From: Stagnihabitans lacustris
GTDB lineage: Bacteria; Pseudomonadota; Alphaproteobacteria; Rhodobacterales; Rhodobacteraceae
Direction: 5' to 3'
Length of the DNA: 64,000 nucleotides
Assembly (NCBI RefSeq): GCF_025950525.1
Contig: NZ_JAPDGS010000002.1
Span: forward strand, 558,001-622,000
Shown here: positions 47,019 to 55,867 of the stretch, piece by piece
How positions within the stretch are numbered: the first letter of the stretch is position 1
Layout: the number at the start of each line of letters is the position of its first letter
Made by a program: the position numbers and the translations under genes
The notes under the pieces: generated by a model
What the model was told of the DNA's origin: nothing
Databases searched by the model: none
Seen by the model: only the letters and a program-made list of their open reading frames with translations

Positions 47019-48017
47019 ATGGCCAAGATCGAACTGAAGAATATCAAGAAGTCCTATGGCGCGGTGGATGTCATCAAGGGCATCGACCTGACCATCGAAA
47101 AGGGTGAATTCATGGTGTTTGTCGGGCCTTCGGGCTGCGGCAAGTCCACCCTGCTGCGCCTGATTTCGGGGCTGGAAGAGATCACCGGGGGCGACATGCT
47201 GTTCGACGGCGAGCGGGTGAACAATGTCATCCCCAGCCAACGCGGCATCGCAATGGTGTTTCAAAGCTATGCGCTTTATCCGCATATGAAAGTCTATGAC
47301 AACATGGCCTTCGGGATGAAGCTGGCCAAGGCGACGCCTGCCGAGGTCGACAAGCGCGTCCGCGAGGCGGCGAAACTGCTGCAGATCGAGCATCTGCTGG
47401 ACCGGTTGCCCAAGCAGCTTTCGGGCGGTCAGCGGCAGCGGGTGGCCATCGGGCGCGCGATCACGCGCGATCCGCGGGTGTTTTTGTTCGACGAGCCTCT
47501 GTCGAACCTCGATGCCGCCTTGCGGGTGGCGACGCGGTTGGAAATCGCCAAGCTGCATCACTCCATGGGCGATGTGACCATGGTCTATGTGACCCATGAC
47601 CAGGTCGAGGCGATGACCCTGGCCGACCGCATCGCCGTGCTGCGCGATGGCAAGCTGGAGCAGGTCGGCACGCCGACCGAGCTTTATGAACGCCCGAACA
47701 GCATCTTTGTGGCGGGCTTCATCGGCTCGCCCAAGATGAACTTCCTGACCGGCAAGGTGGCTGCGGATTATGGCTGCGAGACGCTGGGCATCCGGTCGGA
47801 ACATGTGATGATCGGCGAGGGACCCTGGACCGGGGATGTGGTCCATGTCGAGGACCTGGGCTCGGATCATTACCTCTTCATCGAGATGGGCGGTGATGAA
47901 CCTTTGATCTGCCGGCGTCCCGGAAAGACCGATATCGGGCTTGGCACGAAAGTGACCTTCGGACCGATGGCTGAGCACTTGCATCGGTTCGACAAGGATG
48001 GGAAGCCGATGCGCTGA
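47019..48017 (+). CDS. thuK: disaccharide ABC transporter ATPase (MalK/UgpC type)
   Basis: A 332-residue ABC ATPase: Walker A GPSGCGKST (36-44), signature LSGGQRQRVAIGRAI, Walker B VFLFDEPLSNLDA, H-loop VTHDQ, then a C-terminal TOBE/OB regulatory domain (about 235-330). It is a little shorter than typical MalK (about 360-370), with a compact regulatory domain. Starts 3 bp after thuG. Confidence 0.92.
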   Translation: MAKIELKNIKKSYGAVDVIKGIDLTIEKGEFMVFVGPSGCGKSTLLRLISGLEEITGGDMLFDGERVNNVIPSQRGIAMVFQSYALYPHMKVYDNMAFGMKLAKATPAEVDKRVREAAKLLQIEHLLDRLPKQLSGGQRQRVAIGRAITRDPRVFLFDEPLSNLDAALRVATRLEIAKLHHSMGDVTMVYVTHDQVEAMTLADRIAVLRDGKLEQVGTPTELYERPNSIFVAGFIGSPKMNFLTGKVAADYGCETLGIRSEHVMIGEGPWTGDVVHVEDLGSDHYLFIEMGGDEPLICRRPGKTDIGLGTKVTFGPMAEHLHRFDKDGKPMR

Positions 48018-48021
48018 CGGA

Positions 48022-48106
48022 CAGGCCGGGGGGCCAGCCCCCCGGACCCCCCGGAGTATTTGAACCAATGTGAAAGGGGGAGCGGTTCCCCCTTTGAGAG
48101 GATGAG
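48022..48106 (+). repeat. repeat element copy 8 between thuK and thuA
   Basis: Hairpin CCGGGGGG-CCAG-CCCCCCGG (48028-48045), tail CCGGAGTATTTGAACCAATG then TGAAAG (about 48051-48076), then AAAGGGGGAGC-GG-TTCCCCCTTT (about 48074-48097). This member lies inside an operon, 20 bp upstream of the thuA ribosome site. Confidence 0.65.
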
Positions 48107-48109
48107 AGC

Positions 48110-48895
48110 ATGACTATTCGCGTCACCGTCTGGGGCGAGAACGTTCACGAGCAGAAGAACAAGGTCGTGGCGGGGGTTTACCCGCTGACCATGCATGGCA
48201 CGATTGCCGAATTCCTGAACAAGGAAGCCGGGATTGCGGCGTCCACCGTGACCTTGCAGGATGCCGAACATGGGCTGACCGAGGCGAAGTTGGCCGAAAC
48301 CGATGTGCTGATCTGGTGGGGCCATGCCGCCCATGGCCAGGTTGATGATGCCATCGTCGAACGCGTTTGCAATGCGGTCTGGGGCGGCATGGGGGTGATT
48401 TTCCTGCACTCCGCCCATTTCGCCAAGCCGTTCAAGCGGCTGATGGGGGCGCCCTGCAACCTGACCTGGCGCGAAGCCGGTGAGCGCGAGCGGATCTGGG
48501 TCACGTCGCGCCAGCACCCGATCGCACGGGGCCTGCCCGATCATTTCGAGCTGGAAACCGAAGAGATGTATGGCGAGCCCTTTGGCGTGCCGGAACCCTT
48601 GGAGACGGTGTTCATCTCGTGGTTCCAGGGCGGCGAGGTCTTCCGGTCTGGCCTGACCTATCGGCGCGGCGCGGGGAACATCTTTTACTTCCGCCCGGGG
48701 CATGAGACCTATCCGACCTATCACGATGCCAATGTGCAGAAGGTGATTGCGAACGGCGTCCGCTGGGCCTTTAACCCCGAAGCGCGGATCGCGGCGCCGA
48801 ACGATGCGCCGAACACGCCGGTCGACAAGGCCTTGGAGCCCATCGTGGAACGCGGCCCCCGTCTGCACCATGACGGCGAGGAAGGTTACAAATGA
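48110..48895 (+). CDS. thuA: ThuA trehalose-utilisation protein
   Basis: A 261-residue class-I-glutamine-amidotransferase-like protein of the ThuA family (IRVTVWGENVHEQKNK at the start; LIWWGHAAHGQVDD, about 65-78; FYFRPGHETYPTYHD near the C-terminus). In rhizobia ThuA works with ThuB on 3-keto-disaccharides from trehalose. Its stop overlaps thuB (ATGA), as expected for a paired function. Confidence 0.92.
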   Translation: MTIRVTVWGENVHEQKNKVVAGVYPLTMHGTIAEFLNKEAGIAASTVTLQDAEHGLTEAKLAETDVLIWWGHAAHGQVDDAIVERVCNAVWGGMGVIFLHSAHFAKPFKRLMGAPCNLTWREAGERERIWVTSRQHPIARGLPDHFELETEEMYGEPFGVPEPLETVFISWFQGGEVFRSGLTYRRGAGNIFYFRPGHETYPTYHDANVQKVIANGVRWAFNPEARIAAPNDAPNTPVDKALEPIVERGPRLHHDGEEGYK

Positions 48896-49944
48896 CCATC
48901 CGCATCCTGATCATCGGCACCGGGGGCATGGCCAACAACCACGCCACCGAGTTCAACAAGATCGAGGGCGTCAAGGTTGTGGCCGGGGTCGATACGCGCC
49001 CGGAACAGCTGAAGGCCTTTTGTGACAAGCATGGGATCGAGCATGGCTTCGCCTCTTTGGCCGAGGCGCTCGCCTGGGGCGAATTCGACGCCGTCACCAA
49101 TGTGACGCCCGACGCCGCGCATTATGCCACGACCATGCCGGTTCTGGCTGCGGGCAAGCATATCCTGTGCGAAAAGCCCCTGGCCACCAATGAGGCTCAG
49201 GCCGACGAGATGGCCGCGGCGGCCGCCAAGGCGGGCGTCGTCAACATGGTCAACCTGTCCTATCGCAATGTCGCGGCCTTGCAGCAGGCGGCCAAGATGG
49301 TGCGCGAGGGGGCCATCGGCGAGATCCGCCATTTCGAGGCCAGCTATCTGCAATCCTGGCTGACCCAGCCCGCCTGGGGGCATTGGGACCGCGAAAGCCA
49401 ATGGCTGTGGCGGCTGTCGACCAAGCACGGGTCCAAGGGCGTTCTGGGCGATGTGGGCATCCATATCCTTGATTACGCGACCTTTATCGCGGGGCAGGAT
49501 GTCGCCGAGATCTCTTGCCGGCTGGCGACCTTTGCCAAGGCGCCGGGGGATCAGATCGGGGAATATCCGCTGGATGCCAATGACAGCGCCACGATGCAAG
49601 TGGTCCTGGCCAACGGCGCGCTGGGCACGGTTGCGGCCACGCGCTTTGCCTCTGGTCATCTGAACGACTTGCGGTTGCGGATATATGGCACGCTGGGCGG
49701 GCTTGAGGTTTGTTGGGAAAACAACGTCTCGACCCTGCGGGCCTGCCTTGCCCCGGGGCTGGAGAAGGCCGAGTGGCACGAGGTTGAGGCGCCGGTGCTG
49801 GCCAATATCTACCAACGGTTCATCGCGGCGATCCGTGGTGAGGGCGCGGCCGATCCGGACTTTGCCCGCGGGGCGGTTTTGCAAAAGATGCTGGACCGGG
49901 CCGAGCAATCTTCTGCCCAGGGCGCGCGGTCTTTGGCGATTTGA
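48892..49944 (+). CDS. thuB: ThuB-type Gfo/Idh/MocA sugar dehydrogenase
   Basis: A 350-residue NAD(P)-dependent oxidoreductase. Rossmann start IRILIIGTGGMANNHATEF and the family signature CEKPLATN (about 93-100). ThuB oxidises trehalose or related disaccharides to the 3-keto sugar in rhizobia. Last gene of the operon, followed by a strong terminator at 49972. Confidence 0.92.
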   Translation: MTIRILIIGTGGMANNHATEFNKIEGVKVVAGVDTRPEQLKAFCDKHGIEHGFASLAEALAWGEFDAVTNVTPDAAHYATTMPVLAAGKHILCEKPLATNEAQADEMAAAAAKAGVVNMVNLSYRNVAALQQAAKMVREGAIGEIRHFEASYLQSWLTQPAWGHWDRESQWLWRLSTKHGSKGVLGDVGIHILDYATFIAGQDVAEISCRLATFAKAPGDQIGEYPLDANDSATMQVVLANGALGTVAATRFASGHLNDLRLRIYGTLGGLEVCWENNVSTLRACLAPGLEKAEWHEVEAPVLANIYQRFIAAIRGEGAADPDFARGAVLQKMLDRAEQSSAQGARSLAI

Positions 49945-49971
49945 TCTGACCTGTGGCGATTTGTCACCCAA

Positions 49972-50001
49972 CGGCCCCGAAGTCAGCTTCGGGGCCGCTT
50001 T
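49972..50001 (+). terminator. terminator of the thu operon
   Basis: CGGCCCCGAAG-TCAG-CTTCGGGGCCG, 11-bp perfect stem, followed by CTTT; 28 bp after the thuB stop. Confidence 0.8.
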
Positions 50002-50055
50002 CATCTTGCGCCCTCGGGGCAATGGCTGCTTGATGGCCGAAAACAGGAGGCCGAT

Positions 50056-50538
50056 ATGGTGCAGGGATATTCCCGTCTTCAGATCATCTTGCATTGGGTT
50101 GTGGGGGTCTTGATCGTCTTCAACCTGATCTTTTCGGATGGCATGTCAGAGCTGTGGCGCGCCGTCGAAACCGGGGGCAACACCGATATGACGGTCACGG
50201 CGCTGTTGCATATCCTGGTGGGCGGGCTGGTGCTGGCGCTGGTCGTGCTGCGCCTGGGCGTGCGGCTGGTGCGCGGTGCGCCCGAGGTGCCAGCGTCGAG
50301 CCCCCTGCTGGAGAAAGCCGGCAAGATCGGCCATTGGGCGATCTATGCGCTGATGATCGGCCTGCCTGTCACCGGGCTTGCCGCCTATTTCGGCGGCGTG
50401 GCCTTTTTGGCCGAGATCCATGGCGGTCCGTTGAAGGCCCTGCTGTGGGTGCTGATCGCGGGCCATGTGGTCATGGCCTTGTATCACCAGTTTGTCCTGA
50501 AGGACGGGCTGTTGGACCGGATGCGGACGCCGCGCTGA
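50056..50538 (+). CDS. cytochrome b561 family protein
   Basis: A 160-residue membrane protein with four helices (about 8-26, 46-66, 85-108 and 125-150). Haem-ligand histidines are visible in LQIILHWVVG (His13), TALLHILVGG (His53), KIGHWAIYAL (His95) and IAGHVVMALYHQF (His139, His146). This fits bacterial cytochrome b561, a di-haem quinol-linked electron carrier that can oxidise superoxide. Good GGAGG site before the ATG. Confidence 0.9.
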   Translation: MVQGYSRLQIILHWVVGVLIVFNLIFSDGMSELWRAVETGGNTDMTVTALLHILVGGLVLALVVLRLGVRLVRGAPEVPASSPLLEKAGKIGHWAIYALMIGLPVTGLAAYFGGVAFLAEIHGGPLKALLWVLIAGHVVMALYHQFVLKDGLLDRMRTPR

Positions 50539-50568
50539 TCCATCCGAGGCCTGCCCCTGCGACGCCGA

Positions 50569-51351
50569 TCAGTCCGAGGCGGAGGCGGCCAGAAAGACGC
50601 GGACCGTCTCTTCGAATTCGCGCGGGCGGTCGGCATGCAGCCAGTGGCCCGCCCCGGGCAGTTTCGCAAAGCGCGCCTTGGGGAATTGCGCCTTGATCGC
50701 CGCGCGGTGTTCGGGGCGGACATAGTGGCTGTCGGCCCCGGTCAGGAAGAGGGTCGCCCCGGGGAAACTGCCCGTCGTGCCCGGCCAGCCGATGATCTTG
50801 TCCATCTCGGCCTCCAGCACGTCATGGTTCAGCCGCCAGCGCGGCGGCTGCGCCTTCAGGTCCAGCGACTGCAGAAAGAAGGCCCGAAGCGCGGGGTCTT
50901 CGACGGTCAGGGCCAGGCGGCGGTCGGCCTCTTGACGTCTGGCAAGGTCCGTCAGGTCCAAGCCCCGCATCGCCGCGATATGACCGCTTTGGTCGTGGTT
51001 ATAGGCGACGGGGGCGATGTCGGCGACCACAAGGCGGCGGATCAGCTCGGGCCGGGTCAGCGCCAGTTGCATCGCGGCCTTGCCCCCCATCGAATGACCC
51101 AGAAGATCGACCGGAGCGCCCAGGGCCTCGATCACCTGGGCCAGGTCGGCGGCCATGTCGGGATAGGACTGCGTCGCTCCGCGCGGGCTTTCGCCGTGAT
51201 TCCTTTGATCCACCGTCACCACGTCGCGCGGGCCTGACAGGTTGCGCGCAATGGCGCCCCAGTTCCGCGCCGACCCGAAAAGCCCATGCACAATCAGCAA
51301 GGTCGGCAGCGACTTGGCCTCTTTTGCCGGATGAAGCACCTGGTTCAGCAT
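50569..51351 (-). CDS. alpha/beta-fold hydrolase (YbfF-like esterase)
   Basis: A 260-residue serine hydrolase. Oxyanion HGLFGSARNW (about 22-31), nucleophile Ser87 in LLGHSMGGKAAMQ, catalytic His in GAGHWLHADRP (about 238). Length and motifs fit YbfF-type acyl-CoA/ester hydrolases. Convergent with cytochrome b561 (30-bp gap) and divergent from the 122-aa membrane protein. The physiological substrate cannot be read. Confidence 0.9.
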   Translation of the reverse strand: MLNQVLHPAKEAKSLPTLLIVHGLFGSARNWGAIARNLSGPRDVVTVDQRNHGESPRGATQSYPDMAADLAQVIEALGAPVDLLGHSMGGKAAMQLALTRPELIRRLVVADIAPVAYNHDQSGHIAAMRGLDLTDLARRQEADRRLALTVEDPALRAFFLQSLDLKAQPPRWRLNHDVLEAEMDKIIGWPGTTGSFPGATLFLTGADSHYVRPEHRAAIKAQFPKARFAKLPGAGHWLHADRPREFEETVRVFLAASASD

Positions 51352-51420
51352 GTTCGCCGTCTTCCCATCGTTGAAATGCCCTTTTCTCAGGTCTAAGGAT
51401 CAGGTTCAAGCGAGGGCAAG

Positions 51421-51789
51421 ATGAGCCGAACCACGATCACGCAGATGGCCGACCGCGTCTCTGGCCTGATGGCCGAGCGGCTGAAGATCAAGGGCCCGCT
51501 GGAGGTCCAGGTGACGCGCGCGCGCAGGCGTCTGCCGCGTGAGGTCTTTGCCGCCGCCGAAGCTCTGGCCGAGGCGGTCAAGCTGTCGGCCAATCCCAAG
51601 TTCATGGCCCGGATCGACGACGAGGCCGTGGCGATATCCTATGACATCCTGGTGCGGCATCTGAACGGGGTGGGGCGGTCGGCGCGGCGCAAGGGGATGC
51701 TGTTGGACGTTGCGGCCCGCATTGCCTTTGCGCTGTTGGTCGTGGGCGGGCTCTGGCTGGCGGCGATCTATTGGCGCGGCAATCTTTAG
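51421..51789 (+). CDS. conserved hypothetical protein with C-terminal TM helix (122 aa)
   Basis: A 122-residue protein. The N-terminal two thirds are basic and helical (for example VTRARRRLPREVFAAAEAL), and residues about 98-117 (AARIAFALLVVGGLWLAAIYW) form one transmembrane helix, so it is likely a tail-anchored protein. Family not recognised. ATG at 51421 follows GCGAGGGCAAG. A complete hairpin repeat copy begins 7 bp after the stop. Confidence 0.75.
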   Translation: MSRTTITQMADRVSGLMAERLKIKGPLEVQVTRARRRLPREVFAAAEALAEAVKLSANPKFMARIDDEAVAISYDILVRHLNGVGRSARRKGMLLDVAARIAFALLVVGGLWLAAIYWRGNL

Positions 51790-51795
51790 GCGGGT

Positions 51796-51925
51796 CCCGT
51801 GGGTTTCACAGGCATGAAATGCCTGTGAAACCCACGGGAGGACGCGGGGGCTGCCGCCCCCGCACCCCCGCCCGGGGGAGGGGCACGCCCCTCCCCCGGA
51901 CCCCCTCCGTGGATAGGTATGAACA
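51796..51925 (+). repeat. repeat element copy 9, four-module form with paired substitutions
   Basis: H1: 20-bp perfect arms 51796-51815 and 51819-51838 (CCCGTGGGTTTCACAGGCAT, loop GAA). H2: GCGGGGGC/GCCCCCGC (about 51844-51863). H3: CCGGGGGAGGGGC-AC-GCCCCTCCCCCGG (about 51872-51899). A degenerate tail follows (CCGTGGATAGGTATGAACAG). All three stems differ from copy 7 yet keep pairing. Confidence 0.8.
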
Positions 51926-51936
51926 GATGACATGCA

Positions 51937-51970
51937 AAAGGGGCTGGCGGTTGGGCCAGCCCCTTTGTCT
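51937..51970. terminator. glyA terminator, bidirectional
   Basis: AAAGGGGCTGGC-GGTTGG-GCCAGCCCCTTT, 12-bp perfect stem. Its A-rich left flank gives a T-tract for the minus-strand glyA transcript, and TTTGTCTTT serves plus-strand transcripts. Confidence 0.8.
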
Positions 51971-51982
51971 TTGTCGCAGCGG

Positions 51983-53263
51983 TCAGAGGCCGGGATAGAG
52001 CGGGAACTTGGCGCAAAGCGCCTCGACCTTGGCCTTCACAGCGGCTTCGACGGCGGCGTTGCCCTCTTCGCCATTGGCGGCCAGGCCGTCGACGACTTCG
52101 ACGATCCATTGGCCGATCTGGCGGAACTCTGCCTCACCAAAGCCGCGGGTCGTGCCAGCCGGGGTGCCAAGGCGCACGCCCGACGTCACCATGGGCTTTT
52201 CCGGGTCAAAGGGGATGCCGTTCTTGTTGCAGGTGATATGGGCGCGGCCCAAGGCCTTTTCCGTCGCATTGCCCTTCACGCCCTTTGGGCGCAGGTCGAC
52301 CAGCATCACATGGGTATCCGTGCCGCCGGTGACGATATCCAGGCCGCCCTTCATCAGCTGATCGGCCAGCGCCTGAGCGTTCTTGATCACCTGAGCCGCA
52401 TAATCCTTGAACTCGGGACGCAGCGCCTCGCCGAAGGCCACCGCCTTGGCCGCGATCACATGCATCAACGGCCCGCCCTGGATGCCCGGAAAGATGGCCG
52501 AGTTGATCTTTTTCGCGATCTCTTCCGAATTCGTCAGGATCATGCCGCCACGGGGGCCGCGCAGGGTCTTGTGGGTCGTGGTCGTCGCCACATCGGCATA
52601 GGGGAAGGGCGAGGGATGCGCGCCGCCCGCGACCAGACCGGCAAAGTGCGCCATATCCACCATCAGATAAGCGCCCACCTTGTCGGCAATCGCGCGGAAC
52701 CGGGCGAAGTCGATCTGACGCGGCACGGCCGAGCCGCCGGCGATGATCAGCTTGGGCTGATGTTCGACGGCCAAGGCCTCGACCTGGTCATAGTCGATCA
52801 GGTTGTCCTGTTGACGGACGCCATACTGGATGGCGTTGAACCACTTGCCCGACTGGTTCGGCGCTGCCCCATGGGTCAGGTGCCCGCCCGAGGCCAGGTT
52901 CATCCCCAGGATCGTGTCGCCGGGCTTGATCAGCGCGGTAAACACGCCCTGGTTCGCCTGGGAACCGCTGTTGGGCTGCACATTGGCATAGGTCACGCCG
53001 AAAAGCTGGCAGGCCCGGTCGATGGCCAGCTGTTCGGCCACGTCGACGAACTGACAGCCGCCGTAATAGCGCTTGCCCGGATAGCCCTCGGCATATTTGT
53101 TCGTCATCACCGAGCCCTGTGCCTCCATCACGGCGCGGGAGACGATGTTTTCCGAGGCGATCAACTCGATCTCGTCGCGCTGGCGGCCAAGTTCGTTGGT
53201 GATCGAGCCAAAAAGCTCCGGATCACGGGACGCGAGGGATTCGGTAAAGAAGCCGTTGGTCAT
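51983..53263 (-). CDS. glyA: serine hydroxymethyltransferase
   Basis: A 426-residue PLP enzyme interconverting serine and glycine with tetrahydrofolate, the main supplier of C1 units. PLP lysine K232 in [28 protein letters not shown] (about 56-69) and VNHQ-region equivalents are present. The ATG at 53263 follows AGGAGAGACCC. A promoterless-looking intrinsic terminator lies about 90 bp upstream on the same strand. Confidence 0.97.
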   Translation of the reverse strand: MTNGFFTESLASRDPELFGSITNELGRQRDEIELIASENIVSRAVMEAQGSVMTNKYAEGYPGKRYYGGCQFVDVAEQLAIDRACQLFGVTYANVQPNSGSQANQGVFTALIKPGDTILGMNLASGGHLTHGAAPNQSGKWFNAIQYGVRQQDNLIDYDQVEALAVEHQPKLIIAGGSAVPRQIDFARFRAIADKVGAYLMVDMAHFAGLVAGGAHPSPFPYADVATTTTHKTLRGPRGGMILTNSEEIAKKINSAIFPGIQGGPLMHVIAAKAVAFGEALRPEFKDYAAQVIKNAQALADQLMKGGLDIVTGGTDTHVMLVDLRPKGVKGNATEKALGRAHITCNKNGIPFDPEKPMVTSGVRLGTPAGTTRGFGEAEFRQIGQWIVEVVDGLAANGEEGNAAVEAAVKAKVEALCAKFPLYPGL

Positions 53264-53348
53264 GGGTCTCTCCTGTGGGTTGCGGCCATTTAGCCGCAGT
53301 CTGACGACAAGGATAGGGCGGAAAACGACGGGAAAGAGGTCGGAGACG

Positions 53349-53372
53349 AAAAAAGTTTCCGATAGGAAACTT
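53349..53372 (-). terminator. intrinsic terminator-like hairpin upstream of glyA
   Basis: On the minus strand AAGTTTCC-TATC-GGAAACTT then TTTT: an 8-bp perfect stem with a six-T run. It lies 86 bp before the glyA start and no gene on this strand precedes it, so it would end a leader RNA or a small RNA starting near the nadK start. As DNA it could also be a symmetric operator. Confidence 0.5.
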
Positions 53373-53463
53373 CCTTTAAGATTGGCGGCAGATTTCTCCG
53401 ACCCGATCCGAGGGGGGGTTGAGTTCCGCGCCCCCAGGGTCAAGATGGCAGGCGGAGGACCTC

Positions 53464-54225
53464 ATGACCCGCAACATCGCCTTTCGTGCCTCGCGTGCTC
53501 CTGCGGCCCAGGAGGCCTTTGCCGCCCTGACCGCGCTCCATGGCCAAAGCAAGCTGACCGAGGCCGAAGTGATCGTGGCCCTGGGGGGCGATGGCTTCAT
53601 GTTGCAGACCCTGCATGAGGTCCAGGCCTCGGGTCTGCCGGTTTACGGGATGAATTGCGGCACCGTGGGGTTCCTGATGAACGCCTATGAGGTCGAGGGC
53701 CTGGCCGAAAGGCTGGAGGCGGCGCAAGAGGTCAGCTTGAACCCCCTGCATATGACGGCGGTCGACGAGGATGGCCGCGTGACCGAAGCCCTTGCGATCA
53801 ATGAGGTTTCGCTTTTGCGGATGGGGGCGCAGGCGGCCAAGCTGCGCATCCTGGTCGATGGAGTCGAACGGATGCCAGAGCTGGTTTGCGATGGCTGTCT
53901 TCTGGCCACGCCTGCGGGATCGACGGCCTATAACTATTCCGCCCATGGGCCGATCCTGCCGATTGGGGCCGATGTGCTGGCGCTGACCTCGGTTGCGGCC
54001 TTTCGCCCCCGGCGCTGGCGGGGCGCGCTTTTGCCGAAATCCGCCGTGGTCCGGTTCGAGGTCATCGACCCCGGCAAACGCCCGGTCCGCGCCGATGCCG
54101 ACACGATGCCCGTGACCCATGTCGTCAGCGTCGAGATCCGCTCGGCCCCCGAAACCTGCCACCGCATCCTGTTTGATCTCGGTCATGGGCTGGAAGAACG
54201 GCTGATCGTCGAGCAATTCGCCTGA
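53464..54225 (+). CDS. nadK: NAD kinase
   Basis: A 253-residue ATP-NAD kinase. GGDGFMLQ (41-48) is the catalytic loop, NCGTVGFLMN the NE/D-like substrate site, and LLATPAGSTAYNYSAHGPI the conserved GGS/T region (about 140-160). Makes NADP+. The ATG at 53464 has a GCGGAGGACC site; upstream in-frame ATG is not supported. Confidence 0.96.
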   Translation: MTRNIAFRASRAPAAQEAFAALTALHGQSKLTEAEVIVALGGDGFMLQTLHEVQASGLPVYGMNCGTVGFLMNAYEVEGLAERLEAAQEVSLNPLHMTAVDEDGRVTEALAINEVSLLRMGAQAAKLRILVDGVERMPELVCDGCLLATPAGSTAYNYSAHGPILPIGADVLALTSVAAFRPRRWRGALLPKSAVVRFEVIDPGKRPVRADADTMPVTHVVSVEIRSAPETCHRILFDLGHGLEERLIVEQFA

Positions 54226-54344
54226 ACCTGCACTTTCGCGGCGCTTGACTTTTGCGTCAAAGGGGCGCATCTGCCCCAAGTCCGACGTCCGTGCCGCGTG
54301 AGCACCTTTTCGACCCGGACACAGGTTCCCACCATCACGCAGGG

Positions 54345-54380
54345 GTGCCCACAGAGGCACGGGTGTCAGAAGGTTCTGAC
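54345..54380 (+). promoter_or_regulatory. paired hairpins in the leader of the DEAD-box helicase gene
   Basis: GTGCC-CACAGA-GGCAC (54345-54360) and GTCAGAA-GG-TTCTGAC (54365-54380, a tight 7-bp stem) lie 38-73 bp upstream of the helicase ATG. The gap after nadK (192 bp) is long enough for a structured 5' UTR, as seen for cold-inducible DEAD-box genes elsewhere. Confidence 0.35.
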
Positions 54381-54417
54381 GCCGAGGGCCTTTGGTCCTT
54401 TTGCGATGGTGTCACAT

Positions 54418-55818
54418 ATGACCACTTTTGCCGAACTCGGCCTTTCGCCGAAACTTCTCAAGGCCCTGGAGGCCACCAATCTTTCCACGCCGACGCCGAT
54501 TCAGGCCCAGGCGATCCCGCATATCATGAAGGGCTCTGACCTGATGGGTCTGGCCCAGACCGGCACCGGCAAGACGGCGGCCTTTGGCCTGCCCCTGGCG
54601 CACCGCCTGCTGGAGATCGGCCATCCGCCGCCGCCGAAACATGTCCGCGCCCTGATCCTGGCGCCGACGCGGGAGCTGGTCTCCCAGATCTTCGACAACA
54701 TCGCCTCTTTCACCAAGGGGACCGCGGTCAAGATCACCATGGTCGTGGGCGGCGCGTCGATCTTCAAACAGGCGGAGCGGCTGAAGCGCGGGTCGGATGT
54801 GCTGGTGGCGACGCCGGGCCGTCTGATCGACCTTCTGGACCGCGGCGACGTGACCTTGGAATCCTGCGGCTATCTGGTGCTGGACGAGGCCGATCACATG
54901 CTGGACATGGGCTTTATCCATGCCCTGCGGAAAATCGCCAAGTTCATCCCGCAAAAGCGTCAGACGATGCTGTTTTCGGCCACGATGCCCGCCGATATCT
55001 CCGAGATCGCGGATACCTATCTGCGCAACCCGGTCAAGGTGCAGGTCGCGCCCCCCGGCAAGCCCGCCGACAAGATCGTGCAGGCCGTCCATTACATCCC
55101 CAATGGCGACAAGGCGCGTCTGTTGGAAGACTACCTGAAAAAGCACCCGGGCGAACAGGCCCTGGTCTTTGGCCGCACCAAGCATGGGTCGGAAAAGCTG
55201 TTCAAGCTGCTGGAGACCTGGGGCTTCAAGGCGGGTTCGATCCACGGCAACAAAAGCCAGAACCAGCGTGACCGCACCCTGACCGAGTTCCGCGAAGGCA
55301 AACTGGATGTGCTGGTGGCCACCGATGTCGCGGCCCGCGGCATCGACATTCCGGGCGTGCGCCATGTCTATAATTTCGACATGCCGAATGTGCCGGAAAA
55401 CTATGTCCACCGCATCGGCCGCACCGCGCGGGCCGGGGCCGAGGGCAATGCGACCTCTTTCGTTTCGCCTTCGGAAATGGGCGAGCTGCAGGCCGTCGAA
55501 AAGCTGCTGAAGAAGATCATCCCGGTGGTTGGCGGGGCGGCCTGGTCGGCGGCTGCGGTGGCTGCGGCTCCGTCCAAGCCGGGGCAGGGCAAGGGGCGTT
55601 CGGGAAGCCGTCCGTCCGATGCGCCGCGTCCGCAAGGTCAGGGCCAGGGGCGGCCGCAACAGGCTGGCGCACGTCCGGCCAAGCCGGCCGGGGCCGGGGC
55701 GAAACCCTTTGGCGCCAAGCCTGCCGGTGCCAAGCCGATGGGCGCAAAGCCTGCGGGCGCGCGGCCTCCGCGTCCTGCGACGGGTGGGGCCGCAACGCCC
55801 CAGCGCAAGGCGCGCTAA
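54418..55818 (+). CDS. DEAD/DEAH-box RNA helicase (RhlE-like)
   Basis: A 466-residue ATP-dependent RNA helicase. Q motif FAELGLSPKLLKALEATN, motif I AQTGTGKT (46-53), Ia PTRELVSQI, Ib TPGR, II DEAD (156-159), III SAT, and VI HRIGRTARAG; both RecA-like domains are complete. After residue about 375 comes a basic, low-complexity tail rich in Ala/Pro/Gly/Lys/Arg with repeated GAKPxGAKPAG, typical of RNA-binding or phase-separating tails. Likely roles are ribosome assembly and mRNA decay, often cold-induced. Confidence 0.94.
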   Translation: MTTFAELGLSPKLLKALEATNLSTPTPIQAQAIPHIMKGSDLMGLAQTGTGKTAAFGLPLAHRLLEIGHPPPPKHVRALILAPTRELVSQIFDNIASFTKGTAVKITMVVGGASIFKQAERLKRGSDVLVATPGRLIDLLDRGDVTLESCGYLVLDEADHMLDMGFIHALRKIAKFIPQKRQTMLFSATMPADISEIADTYLRNPVKVQVAPPGKPADKIVQAVHYIPNGDKARLLEDYLKKHPGEQALVFGRTKHGSEKLFKLLETWGFKAGSIHGNKSQNQRDRTLTEFREGKLDVLVATDVAARGIDIPGVRHVYNFDMPNVPENYVHRIGRTARAGAEGNATSFVSPSEMGELQAVEKLLKKIIPVVGGAAWSAAAVAAAPSKPGQGKGRSGSRPSDAPRPQGQGQGRPQQAGARPAKPAGAGAKPFGAKPAGAKPMGAKPAGARPPRPATGGAATPQRKAR

Positions 55819-55824
55819 GGTTTG

Positions 55825-55844
55825 GGGGGCTTCGGCCCCCTTTT
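55825..55844 (+). terminator. terminator of the DEAD-box helicase gene
   Basis: GGGGGC-TTCG-GCCCCC then TTTT, a stable UUCG tetraloop hairpin, 6 bp after the stop. Confidence 0.85.
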
Positions 55845-55867
55845 CCATGTCTCGGTCTTGGGGCGGC

